A stretch of DNA of 64,000 nucleotides, taken from assembly GCF_030410515.1 (NCBI RefSeq), contig NZ_JAUHHD010000001.1:682001-746000 (forward strand), given 5' to 3'. Shown here piece after piece: positions 1 to 7,783 of this stretch; positions within the stretch are counted from its first letter, which is position 1, and each line of letters opens with the position of its first letter. This stretch comes from Arthrobacter sp. YD4. Lineage in GTDB: Bacteria; Actinomycetota; Actinomycetes; Actinomycetales; Micrococcaceae. Under the pieces are notes generated by a model that saw nothing but the letters and a program-made list of their open reading frames with translations, was not told the DNA's origin and searched no databases. The position numbers and the translations under genes are program-made.

Positions 1-1808
1 TGGCCGGAATCGCGGAGGTCGCTGCCCATCGCCAGGAAGTAGGGCAGGGCTGCGAGGAACACCAGCGGGCTGAGCAGCCGGCTGTCGTAGGGGTAGGCCA
101 GCAGGAAGAGCAGTCCGAAGCTGGCCCAGGTGATGGAGGCCATGTAGTTCACCCGCAGCATGACCTCGCGGCCGCGCACATTCCGGTCGGTGCCGCGGCG
201 GCGCCGGATGGTGTCCCAGAGCTTGGGCAGGATCAGCAGGCCGCCGTTGGCCCAGCGCCGGCGCTGCACCACCAGGGACCCGAAGTCCGGCGGGGTGGCG
301 CTGTAGCTGAGGCGTTCGGGGTAGTTGACCAGGTCCCAGCCCTCGCGGCCGAGGTCCACGCTGGATTCGGTGTCCTCGATGACGGTCCGGTCCTGGATAT
401 AGGTCCGCACCTCGAAGCCGCCCTCGGAGGAGATCTCCACGATGTCCTCAAGCGCCACCTTGCGGATCACGGCGTTGGCGCCCACCCAGAAGGTCGCGCC
501 GTAGCGGGTCATGCCCTGGTGCTGGATGTGCTGGAGGTCGGTCGAGGCGCCGGCGACGCGCTCGATGCGGGTCGGGGCGCCGCGGAAGGAGGAGTACGGG
601 GTCTGGGTGACGGCGACCCGTTCGTTGCCCGGGGATTCCAGGAACGCGACCAGGCGCAGGCAGTAGTCGCGCAGCAGCAGCGAGTCGGCGTCGAGGGTCA
701 GAACGTAGGTGCTGTCGGCCACGACCAGATCGCCGGGCGCCGGCTCTGTGGCCTGCCGCAGGACGGTCCCGTCCGCGGTCTGTTCCTGCCGCCAGCGGTG
801 GCCCATCAGGCTCAGGTAGGAGTTCAGGTTCATCGCCTTGTTCGCCTCGTGCGAGAGGCTGACGTACTTCTTGCGCTCGAAGGAGGCGACGCGGGCATTG
901 AAGATCCAGGTCAGGCGGGCGTAGAGCTCGCGCATCCGGGGCCGCTCGGGGACGGCGCCCTGGGCCTGGGCGGCGTGCAGGGCGGTCAGGACCAGCCGGA
1001 GTTCGCGGGCCAGGCCCATGAGGACCAGGTCCACGAAGAACTCATCGACGTGGTCCTCGACGCGTTCGGCCTCTGCCATGCCTTCGAGCCAGCCGGCGGC
1101 GTATTCGTATTCGTCGATGAGCGCGCGCAGGCCGGCGTCGCCGTGCTCCCCGCCCGCTTCGAAGGCCGCCAGTGCCGCGTTCAGCCGGGTGGCGGGTTCC
1201 TTCAGCGTCCGGGTGATGTTGGCGGCCAGGTCGCGGGTGGCCTGCAACCGTTCCTGGTCCGCCGGGTCGGTCGGGAAGGGCGGGTCATCGAGCAGCAGCA
1301 CCACGGAAAGGTCGGGGAATTCCTGCAGCGCGGCGGACCACAGGGTGGCCCGGACCACCTGCGGCTCCTCGGCGTAGGAGGGGACCAGGACGGTGACGGA
1401 GGAGTGGTAGTCGGCGAAGTGGCGGTCCAGTTCGCCGCGGGGGATCCTGCGGTGGTCGCGGAAGCGGTTGAGCGCGCCCTGGCGGGCCAGCAGGTACATC
1501 AGCGCCGAAAAAGTCAGGAATGTTACGACGACGACGTAGGAGACGGATTCGGCACGGAACCGGAACCCGGCGGTGGGGTCGTTGATGAGCTGCCGCAGCA
1601 CGGTGGTCACCACATAGGCGAGCCAGGCCAGGACGGTGACGACGATGCCGACCCGGCCGAGGATGATTTTCCGGCGCGACGGCTCGGGGTGGACGATGGC
1701 CAGGGGCTCTGACCGCCGTTCCGCACCCCATTGGCGTTTCCGGGTTTTCGACGCCGCGTCATCGGCGTCCAGGTCTTCGGGCCGAGGCGTGGCCAGGACG
1801 TCAGTCAT
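1..1808 (-). CDS. Processive family 2 glycosyltransferase (cellulose/hyaluronan-synthase type), C-terminus beyond the window
   Basis: Read from ATG at 1808 leftwards; the frame stays open to base 1, so about 602 codons are visible and the end is missing. Two membrane segments lie near residues 49-69 and 88-108. They are followed by a GT2 catalytic region: VPSYAEE near 142, DADS at 373-376 (the DxD motif), ED at 478-479 and QRRRW at 515-519. DxD, ED and Q(Q/R)xRW together are typical of processive beta-glycan synthases using UDP-sugars at the inner membrane. A long insert of about 150 residues sits between the first motif and DxD. A further hydrophobic stretch begins just before the edge. The gene diverges from a chitin-binding GH18 protein. 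The sugar made is not decidable from sequence. Family call confident, product open. Confidence 0.85.
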   Translation of the reverse strand, partial: MTDVLATPRPEDLDADDAASKTRKRQWGAERRSEPLAIVHPEPSRRKIILGRVGIVVTVLAWLAYVVTTVLRQLINDPTAGFRFRAESVSYVVVVTFLTFSALMYLLARQGALNRFRDHRRIPRGELDRHFADYHSSVTVLVPSYAEEPQVVRATLWSAALQEFPDLSVVLLLDDPPFPTDPADQERLQATRDLAANITRTLKEPATRLNAALAAFEAGGEHGDAGLRALIDEYEYAAGWLEGMAEAERVEDHVDEFFVDLVLMGLARELRLVLTALHAAQAQGAVPERPRMRELYARLTWIFNARVASFERKKYVSLSHEANKAMNLNSYLSLMGHRWRQEQTADGTVLRQATEPAPGDLVVADSTYVLTLDADSLLLRDYCLRLVAFLESPGNERVAVTQTPYSSFRGAPTRIERVAGASTDLQHIQHQGMTRYGATFWVGANAVIRKVALEDIVEISSEGGFEVRTYIQDRTVIEDTESSVDLGREGWDLVNYPERLSYSATPPDFGSLVVQRRRWANGGLLILPKLWDTIRRRRGTDRNVRGREVMLRVNYMASITWASFGLLFLLAYPYDSRLLSPLVFLAALPYFLAMGSDLRDSG

Positions 1809-1868
1809 ACTTCCCCATCTGCAGATGTGTACCCCCAGCGGACACACGTCAGGCCGCGCTGTCCGCCA

Positions 1869-1895
1869 TTGCACACCGCGATCTGCCCTTATACT
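1869..1895 (+). promoter_or_regulatory. Candidate promoter for the GH18 gene
   Basis: TTGCAC at 1869-1874 and TATACT at 1890-1895 lie in the 214-bp gap between the divergent GT2 and GH18 genes. The spacer is only 15 bp, shorter than usual, and the start codon would be about 120 nt downstream. The rest of the gap holds nothing else I can name. Confidence 0.3.
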
Positions 1896-2022
1896 AAGCG
1901 CACGACCCCGAATTATCAGTCCCCCGGCCGAAGATCGTTACCGGCGGGAGACCCTTGATTTGGCGGCGTATCCGCATTAGGGGGTTGCCGGACAGCTCTC
2001 CGACAAGCATTGGGGTAATTCT

Positions 2023-3603
2023 GTGTCTAACCGCTTTCCCGGACGCCGCCTTTCCAAGCTGCGGCTGGGGATCCTGATCCTGGTCGTGGCGGTCCTCGCC
2101 GGCGGCTCCTACCTGGGCCTGCGTTCCTTCCAGGACGCCAACGCCGCCTCTTCCATCCCGTCCGTGTTCTCGGGCTACGTGGATGTGACGGCCACGCCGC
2201 GGTTCGCGTTCGAGACCCCCACCACGCCCGAGGCGAAGGGCACCGTGCTGTCCTTCATCGTCGCGGACAAGCAGAACCCCTGCGTCCCGTCCTGGGGCGC
2301 CGCCTACGGCCTGGCCCAGGCAGAGTCGGACCTTGACCTGGACCGCCGCATCGCCCGGCTTCGCCAGGCCGGCGGCACGGTGTCCGTGTCTTTCGGCGGC
2401 CTGACCAACAACGAACTGGCGGTCGCCTGCACCGACCAGGACCGGCTCGCCGGCGCCTACCGCGACGTCGTCGAACGCTACGACCTCGCCTCGATCGACC
2501 TCGACGTCGAGGGGGCCGCGCTCAGTGACACCGCCTCGCTGGACCGCCGCGGCAAGGCCGTCGCCGCCCTCCAGCAGCAGCGCTCGGGCGCCGGCAAGAA
2601 CCTCGACGTCTGGCTCACCCTCCCGGCAGACCCCAACGGCCTGACCGAGGCCGGGCGCGACGCCGTGGCCCGCACCCTCCGCGCCGGCGTGAAGCTGACC
2701 GGCGTGAACATCATGACGATGGACTTCGGCGGCAGCAAGCAGCCGGGACAGTCGATGTACCAGGCGTCCGCGTCCGCCGCCGACGCCGCACACAAGCAGC
2801 TCCAGGCCCTGTACCGCGACAACGGCGAGGACCTTGGCACGGACACCACCTGGCGCCGGCTGGGACTGACGCCGATGATCGGCCAGAACGACATTTCCGG
2901 CGAAATCTTCACCCTGGACGACGCGGCTGCGCTCAACGCCTACGCCAAGTCCAAGGGCGTGGGCCGGGTGTCCATGTGGTCCCTGAACCGTGACCGCACC
3001 TGCGGCAGCAACTACCCCGACGTCACCAAGGTCTCGGACAGCTGCAGCGGCATCAACCAGGGCAGCGCTTCCTTCTCGACGGTCCTCGGTGCCGATGTCA
3101 TCCCGACCCGCAGCGCCGACGCGCCCGCCCCGGCGGCCTCCGCGACCCCCACTGCCACCGACGACCCCTCCACCAGCCCGTACCCGGTGTGGAACCAGAC
3201 CTCCCGCTACGTCAGCGGCGACCGGATCGTCTGGCATGGCAACGTCTACGAGGCCAAGTGGTGGACTCAGGGCGACAGCCCTGACAACCCCGTCGAACAG
3301 GGCGCAGCCGTGCCGTGGAAGCTGATCGGCCCGGTTCTGCCCGGCGACCGCCCCAGCCCCCGCGCCACGGTCCCGGCCGGCACCTACCCGGACTGGTCTC
3401 CGACGACCGTGTACCAGCGCGGCACCCGGATTCTCTTCGACGGGTACGCCTTCGAGGCCAAGTGGTGGAGCCAGGGCGACAGCCCGCAGGCCATGCTCGA
3501 GGGCGCCCCGGACTCCCCTTGGCTCAAGCTCACGGCAGCCCAGCTGCAGTCGCCGTCGGCAACGGCGTCGGCGACGGCCTCCCCCACCGCGTCCGGGAAG
3601 TAG
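2023..3603 (+). CDS. Secreted GH18 (chitinase-like) protein with two C-terminal chitin-binding modules
   Basis: 526 residues from GTG. An N-terminal hydrophobic segment (about 15-35) acts as signal peptide or anchor. The GH18 barrel carries the family signature at 154-163 (D-L-A-S-I-D-L-D-V-E), whose last Glu, E163, is the expected acid/base. After an Ala/Pro/Thr linker come two near-identical CBM5/12-type modules at about 387-437 and 455-505, each with YPxW, a middle YEAKWW or FEAKWW and a PW ending. These bind chitin or related beta-glycans by stacked aromatics. The tail is Ser/Ala/Thr-rich. Activity on chitin is inferred from family; GH18 also contains glycan-remodelling and non-catalytic members. 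Being divergent from a glycan synthase, it may trim or bind that product. Confidence 0.85.
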   Translation: MSNRFPGRRLSKLRLGILILVVAVLAGGSYLGLRSFQDANAASSIPSVFSGYVDVTATPRFAFETPTTPEAKGTVLSFIVADKQNPCVPSWGAAYGLAQAESDLDLDRRIARLRQAGGTVSVSFGGLTNNELAVACTDQDRLAGAYRDVVERYDLASIDLDVEGAALSDTASLDRRGKAVAALQQQRSGAGKNLDVWLTLPADPNGLTEAGRDAVARTLRAGVKLTGVNIMTMDFGGSKQPGQSMYQASASAADAAHKQLQALYRDNGEDLGTDTTWRRLGLTPMIGQNDISGEIFTLDDAAALNAYAKSKGVGRVSMWSLNRDRTCGSNYPDVTKVSDSCSGINQGSASFSTVLGADVIPTRSADAPAPAASATPTATDDPSTSPYPVWNQTSRYVSGDRIVWHGNVYEAKWWTQGDSPDNPVEQGAAVPWKLIGPVLPGDRPSPRATVPAGTYPDWSPTTVYQRGTRILFDGYAFEAKWWSQGDSPQAMLEGAPDSPWLKLTAAQLQSPSATASATASPTASGK

Positions 3604-3657
3604 CGGCCGCGGCTTCCCCTTCCGTCCGACCCGATCCATCCAACCGAAGGAGCACCC

Positions 3658-3864
3658 GTGTCACTGCGCAAAGGAATGTCCGTGGAGTGGAACTCGCCGC
3701 AGGGAAAGACCCACGGCAAGATCGTGGAAAAGAAGACCAGCGACTTCGAGCTGGACGGCAACACGCACCGGGCCAGTGAGGACGAGCCGCAGTACGTTGT
3801 GGAGTCGGCCAAGACCGGAGCCCGCGCGGCCCATAAGGCCTCGGCCCTGACCGAAAAGAAGTAG
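3658..3864 (+). CDS. Small DUF2945 / hypervirulence-associated TUDOR-fold protein
   Basis: 68 residues from GTG, with AAGGAG six bases upstream. The sequence opens MSLRKGMSVEWNSPQGKTHG and continues with the KIVEK, HRASEDEPQYVVES pattern of the short DUF2945 proteins, which are predicted to adopt a TUDOR-like beta barrel. It is Lys-rich and has no signal peptide or membrane segment, so it is probably cytosolic. Function is not established for the family; homologues are common next to stress genes in soil actinobacteria. It follows the GH18 gene by 54 bp and could be co-transcribed. Confidence 0.75.
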   Translation: MSLRKGMSVEWNSPQGKTHGKIVEKKTSDFELDGNTHRASEDEPQYVVESAKTGARAAHKASALTEKK

Positions 3865-4098
3865 CCGCCGGGCCGTCCCGCCCGGGCATGTGACCATTCT
3901 CACCCGCAATATTCGACTTCTGGCTTGAGGGCCCTTCCGGCCGCTGTGCATCATGGAAATCCATACTGGTGGACGCAACGGGGCCACACCGGTGGGCTTT
4001 CCAGCCGCCCTGGTCCCGGGTGTTTCCGGTGTGGACTGACGGCGGCTCCGCATCGGTGCGGCAGCCGGAGATCCGGATCAAGAATGGAAGCCTGAACA
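3865..4098 (+). other. Intergenic leader-like stretch with a strong hairpin, no gene seen
   Basis: 234 bp upstream of the 67-residue protein. Near its end GGCT-CCGCA-TCGG-TGCGG-C-AGCC forms a nine-pair hairpin with a TCGG tetraloop around 4044-4067, and several GC-rich complementary runs lie before it. It contains GGACGCAACGGGGCC, which faintly recalls a GEMM (c-di-GMP-I) riboswitch, but the conserved core and closing helix are not recognisable. It may simply be a structured 5' untranslated region. Confidence 0.25.
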
Positions 4099-4302
4099 AT
4101 GACGTTTGAAACTGCCACCACCGTGACCCACAAATTCTGGGACCGTGCCACGATGCACCACGAACTGGACGCCCTGGTCCACGAGCACTCGGTCCGGCAC
4201 AACACCGCCAAGTCCAATGTCGCCGTCCACGCGAGCGGGCCCAACACCTTCACGCTCAGCGTGCAGCACGGCGCGGGCAACCTTGAGGCGGCGTCCGCCT
4301 AA
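4099..4302 (+). CDS. Hypothetical 67-residue protein
   Basis: I do not recognise this protein. It starts MTFETATTVTHKFWDRATMHH, is rich in His, Thr and Ala, and has no membrane segment or signal. A weak GGA-rich site lies about 20 bases upstream. A bidirectional terminator follows directly and a long structured gap precedes it, so it is probably a monocistronic unit. Codon use (GC-rich third positions) resembles that of the neighbours, which supports it being real. The alternating polar/hydrophobic pattern in the second half (KSNVAVHASGPNTFTLSVQH) would suit a small beta sheet. Confidence 0.6.
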   Translation: MTFETATTVTHKFWDRATMHHELDALVHEHSVRHNTAKSNVAVHASGPNTFTLSVQHGAGNLEAASA

Positions 4303-4320
4303 ACCTCCGACGGTGCCAAA

Positions 4321-4352
4321 CGACGACGGCGGGAATCTTCCCGCCGTCGTCG
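4321..4352. terminator. Bidirectional hairpin terminator
   Basis: CGACGACGGCGGGAA and TTCCCGCCGTCGTCG form a 12-15 bp perfect stem with almost no loop. It lies between the convergent 67-residue gene and the GGDEF gene. Confidence 0.8.
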
Positions 4353-4393
4353 TCCGCTTTCCGGCGGCGGCTTCACGGCATCCTGCGCGGTGC

Positions 4394-5353
4394 CTACCCC
4401 GCGTCGGCCCGCATCCGGGTCTTAGCCCGGTACATGTCCTGGTCCGCGTCAGTGAGCAGCAACCGCATCAGGTCCTGCCGCTGGTCCACGCCCGCGCCTG
4501 CAGGGACGGCGGTGTCCGCCGCTCCCACCGCGATCCCCAGCCGCAGCGGGGTGCCCTCGATGGTCACCGCGGCGGCCAGGCAGCCGCGGACCCGGGCCGC
4601 CACCGCATCAAGCTCGGACGACCGTTCGAGCCCAGGCACAAGGATCACGAATTCGTCCCCGCTGTACCGTGTCACCACGTCCGCGCCGCGGACGGCCCCG
4701 GAGAGCATCCGGCCCACGTGCTCCAGCACCTGATCCCCGGCGGCATGGCCCAGCGAGTCATTGACGAGCTTGAAGTCATTGACGTCGCAGAACAACAAAC
4801 CCACGCGCTGCCCGTCAGACCCGGCCCGCGCCAGCGCTTCGAGCAGGCTCTCCTGCAAGTGGCGCCGGTTCGGCAAACCGGTCAACGGATCATGCAACGC
4901 CCGGTGATGCGCCTCGCGCAGCAGCCTGGCGCGCTCCGCGCCGGCATCTTCGAGCTGGCGGTGCGCGCTGGCCAGCTCCCGCTCATACCTCCGGCGCTCC
5001 GGCGCGGCGAAGAAGATCATCAGGTCCCGGAGTTGCCCCGCCGCCCGGGTCCGAGTGACGGTCAGCAGGACTGCGTGGCGCTCACCTCCGGCTCCCAGGA
5101 CCGAGAGCGAGAGTTCGGCGAGATGCCCGTCCCGTTCCAGTTTCGGCAGCGCATGCGTACGGAACATCAATCGGTCCCCTGCCGGGAGCAGATCCAGAAG
5201 GCGCGTCCCGTCCAGCGCCCCCTCCGGCACCCCGGCCCAACCACAGAGCGTGTCGTTGGCGGCCACGATCACGCCGTCCGCGCCGGCCACGATGTACCCT
5301 GCCGGGGCCGACTGGAAGAGGCACCGGTAATCGAGGCCTTCCGCGGCGCTCAC
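4394..5353 (-). CDS. PAS-GGDEF diguanylate cyclase
   Basis: 319 residues. A PAS-like sensor (about 10-115) is followed by a charged coiled-coil linker (118-150) and a GGDEF domain (150-315). Visible are DPLTGLPNRR at 155, metal ligand D190 in FCDVND, an RxxD inhibitory site (RGAD, 222-225) and the active loop as SGDEF at 231-235. The first Gly is replaced by Ser, a variant that is often still active. The protein is soluble and lacks an EAL domain. It would make c-di-GMP from GTP under control of the PAS ligand. Its start overlaps the stop of the RsbQ-like hydrolase by 4 bp, so the two are translationally coupled. RsbQ proteins are known to feed PAS-domain partners, so the PAS domain is the likely receiver. 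Confidence 0.9.
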   Translation of the reverse strand: MSAAEGLDYRCLFQSAPAGYIVAGADGVIVAANDTLCGWAGVPEGALDGTRLLDLLPAGDRLMFRTHALPKLERDGHLAELSLSVLGAGGERHAVLLTVTRTRAAGQLRDLMIFFAAPERRRYERELASAHRQLEDAGAERARLLREAHHRALHDPLTGLPNRRHLQESLLEALARAGSDGQRVGLLFCDVNDFKLVNDSLGHAAGDQVLEHVGRMLSGAVRGADVVTRYSGDEFVILVPGLERSSELDAVAARVRGCLAAAVTIEGTPLRLGIAVGAADTAVPAGAGVDQRQDLMRLLLTDADQDMYRAKTRMRADAG

Positions 5354-6165
5354 CGGGCCACCAGAAAGTTCATCATGGCCGCGGCGGTTTCCTCCGGAGC
5401 GCTGGATTGCGGGAAGTGGCCGGTCGCGGCGAGCTGCACCAACGAGGCGTTGGGCAGGCGCTCGTACAGATAATGGCCCACGTGGTCCGGCGTGACGATG
5501 TCGTCGGTGCCCTGCAGGACCAGGGTTGGTACGCCGACGTCGGGCAGCGAAGCTCGAACGTCGGAGAGGAATGCGACCCGGGCGAAGTCCCGGGCGATGC
5601 GGGGCCCGATCCGTTTAAAACTTCCCTGGACCTCGCGGTCGAGCTCCGGCGCGTCCGGGGCGTTCATGTAGACCGGCGCCATGGTCTCCGCCCAGACCAG
5701 GTAGTTCTCGTCCAGGGATTCGAACAGATCGTCGAGGTCCGCCCGGCTAAAGCCACCCACGTAGCCCTGGTCGTCATCGTTGAGGTAACAGGGCGACGAC
5801 GTCAGGAGAATGACGCGGGCAAACCGGGCCTCGACATCCTCGGCGGCGGCCCGGACCGCCATCATGGATCCCACGCTGTGCCCGACGAGGGTGGCATCGC
5901 GCACCCCGAGACGGTCACAGACTTCCACCAGATCCGCCACGTACGCGTCCAGGGAGTCGTAGCGGGAAGAGTCATATGCGGCCTTGTCCGAACCGCCGGA
6001 GCCAACGTGGTCCATCAGGATCACCCGGAAGCGGTTGGAGAAGTACGGGAGGATCCGCCGCCACACCGTCTGGTCCGTGCCGAAGCCGTGGAGGAAGACG
6101 AGGAACGGAGCGCCCTCCGGGCCGGTGACCCGGACGTTGTTGCGTGAGAGTGCGTCACTCACCAT
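5350..6165 (-). CDS. RsbQ-like alpha/beta hydrolase
   Basis: 271 residues, the usual length for RsbQ/KAI2/D14-type hydrolases. The nucleophile elbow GHSVG places Ser97, with Asp221 (LQGTDD) and His250 (ATGHFP) completing the triad. The opening NNVRVTG and HGFGTDQTVWR are characteristic of RsbQ. In Bacillus RsbQ works with the PAS-phosphatase RsbP in energy-stress signalling. Here the coupled partner is a PAS-GGDEF protein (4-bp overlap), so this enzyme probably produces or delivers a small ligand for that PAS domain. There is no signal peptide. The substrate is unknown. The start is the ATG at 6165. Confidence 0.88.
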   Translation of the reverse strand: MVSDALSRNNVRVTGPEGAPFLVFLHGFGTDQTVWRRILPYFSNRFRVILMDHVGSGGSDKAAYDSSRYDSLDAYVADLVEVCDRLGVRDATLVGHSVGSMMAVRAAAEDVEARFARVILLTSSPCYLNDDDQGYVGGFSRADLDDLFESLDENYLVWAETMAPVYMNAPDAPELDREVQGSFKRIGPRIARDFARVAFLSDVRASLPDVGVPTLVLQGTDDIVTPDHVGHYLYERLPNASLVQLAATGHFPQSSAPEETAAAMMNFLVAR

Positions 6166-6274
6166 CTGATCATCCCGCCCTTCCTGGACATTGCGGACTC
6201 CTGCTGCGCTTCCTGCGGTTCCCCGGGCCGGCGGATGAGTCGATCCATCCTAGCCCGGACCGGCACCAGTACCG

Positions 6275-6332
6275 AGGAGACACTGGACAAAAAAATAATA
6301 CTAGTTAGACTAGCTACGTTGTCTCCTAGCTA
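6275..6332 (+). promoter_or_regulatory. AT-rich promoter with nested palindromes
   Basis: TGGACA (6284-6289) and TAGACT (6306-6311) are separated by 16 bp, a good promoter for the gene starting at 6349. Over the -10 lies CTAGT-TAG-ACTAG (6301-6313). TAGCTA occurs at 6311-6316 and 6327-6332. AGGAGACA (6275-6282) and TGTCTCCT (6320-6327) form an 8-bp inverted repeat around the block. The stretch is strikingly AT-rich for this genome, which suggests a repressor site. Confidence 0.5.
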
Positions 6333-6348
6333 ATAGATCGGTGATCCC

Positions 6349-6762
6349 ATGACGGCAGTGCTCGAACCCCAACAGGTGGCCAACGACCAATTCGAGGCAC
6401 CGGCCGTGACCGCCCCCGCCGCCTCATCAGTCCCCGTCGACGCCGCCCCGCAGCACTGCGGTGGGGCCATGGTGAAACGGAAAGCGTCGCTGGATTCCCT
6501 GCTCTGGGGCTTCCAGCTGCCGGGCTCCGCTGAGTGGATCTGCCCCTGCGGCTTCCGGCAGGACGCGGCCGCCGCCGGAGAACCGCTGCACGCTGTCCGC
6601 ACCGCCGCGGCCCGGGTCGAGAGCCTGCAATGGGAGCTGGACGCTGCGAAGGACGAACTGCTGTCCGCCCTGCGCGCCGCGGCCGCTAACGGTTCGACCA
6701 GCACCGAGCTCATCGAGGCTGCCGGACTGCCCGACGACGACTTCGCCCGGCTCCTACTGTGA
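6349..6762 (+). CDS. Hypothetical 137-residue protein with a Cys cluster
   Basis: I do not recognise this protein. After an Ala/Pro-rich start, PQHCGG (near 37) and WICPCGFRQ (near 63) give three cysteines that could bind a metal. An amphipathic, probably coiled helix (RVESLQWELDAAKDELLSALRAA) and a short acidic end follow. Its stop overlaps the GTG start of the Ser/Thr kinase by 4 bp (GTGA), so it is probably made together with the kinase and may be a partner or substrate. GGTGA lies five bases before the ATG. Its promoter region carries nested palindromes. Confidence 0.65.
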   Translation: MTAVLEPQQVANDQFEAPAVTAPAASSVPVDAAPQHCGGAMVKRKASLDSLLWGFQLPGSAEWICPCGFRQDAAAAGEPLHAVRTAAARVESLQWELDAAKDELLSALRAAAANGSTSTELIEAAGLPDDDFARLLL

Positions 6763-7769
6763 CCTTCGCCCAACTTCTCGGCGACCAACACCGCGCGGCC
6801 CGCCCCCTGCACCGTCGGACGCCCGGCCAAGCTCCAGCAACACACACGACGCTCCCCGCCAGGCCCGGGACCTGCCCCGCGGGCACTGCCGGCATCGTCA
6901 GCCGGCCGGCGGGCACCCCCGCCGCCACGGGCACCGGCGCCGGCGAACGCCTCCTGGATGGCCGCTACCGCCTCGGGGACCTGTTGGGCCGCGGTTCCGA
7001 GGCGGACGTCTACCAGGCCACCGACCTGGCAGCCCGGGGTTCCGCCCCCGAGCTGGCAGTCAAAATCTTCCGCGCCGGGACCGTAGACGCCGCCTCGCCG
7101 TTTATCCGCGAAAGGGACCTCCACGGCCCCCTGCGGCACCGCGCGATCGTTCGGGTGCTGGGCCACGGCCGGGCGGCCGACGACGCCGCAACGGAGGCCG
7201 GCCGCGGCTACGTCGTCACCGAGCTGGTTGACGGCCCCGACCTGCGCTCCCACCTGCACGGCAACACCCTCAGCGCCCGGCAGGTGACCGTCTGGTCGGC
7301 CGACATTGCCGGGGCACTGGCCCACCTTCACCGCCGCGGCATCGTGCACAACGACGTGAAGCCGGCCAACATCATCCTGGGCGGCCTCATATCCGGGGAC
7401 ACCGGCACAGGAGGCCGGGCCATGCTGACAGACTTCGGCATCGCCACGAGCGCCCGGCACCGGGCCAACAGCGCCACGTCCGGCACGCCCCACTACCTCA
7501 GCCCCGAGGCGGTCCACGGCACCGGGACCAGCAGCGCCAGCGACATCTATGCCCTGGGCCTGGTGATCTTCGAATGCCTCACCGGCATCAAGGCCTTCCC
7601 AGGTCCGGCGCTGGAATCGATGGTGGCCCGGACGCTGCGGCTGCCGCGGCTCCCGTCGACGGTCGGGCGACGCTGGTCCGTGCTGCTGCATGCGATGACC
7701 GATCCGGAACCCTCCCGCCGGCCCACAGCCGCCGCCGTCGCTCGCGCCCTGAAGCGCATCGACCGGTAA
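6759..7769 (+). CDS. Cytosolic Hanks-type Ser/Thr protein kinase
   Basis: 336 residues from GTG, chosen because it overlaps the upstream stop by 4 bp. The first 65 residues are Pro/Thr/Ala-rich and disordered. The kinase domain (68-336) shows the glycine loop GRGSEA (77-82), Lys102 in AVKIF, catalytic HND (197-199) with K201 and N204, DFG (225-227) and YLSPE in place of APE. Asn replaces Arg in HRD, so this is a non-RD kinase, probably not controlled by activation-loop phosphorylation. A Gly-rich insert sits between the catalytic and DFG loops. There is no membrane segment or PASTA domain, unlike PknB. Substrates are unknown; the coupled Cys protein is the obvious candidate. Confidence 0.88.
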   Translation: MTFAQLLGDQHRAARPLHRRTPGQAPATHTTLPARPGTCPAGTAGIVSRPAGTPAATGTGAGERLLDGRYRLGDLLGRGSEADVYQATDLAARGSAPELAVKIFRAGTVDAASPFIRERDLHGPLRHRAIVRVLGHGRAADDAATEAGRGYVVTELVDGPDLRSHLHGNTLSARQVTVWSADIAGALAHLHRRGIVHNDVKPANIILGGLISGDTGTGGRAMLTDFGIATSARHRANSATSGTPHYLSPEAVHGTGTSSASDIYALGLVIFECLTGIKAFPGPALESMVARTLRLPRLPSTVGRRWSVLLHAMTDPEPSRRPTAAAVARALKRIDR

Positions 7770-7783
7770 TGCCGGCCGGGCGC

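Noticed and set aside
3940..4090. Possible c-di-GMP-I (GEMM) riboswitch
   Set aside because: A GGACGCAA-like stretch is present, but the conserved core and tetraloop-receptor helices are not recognisable.
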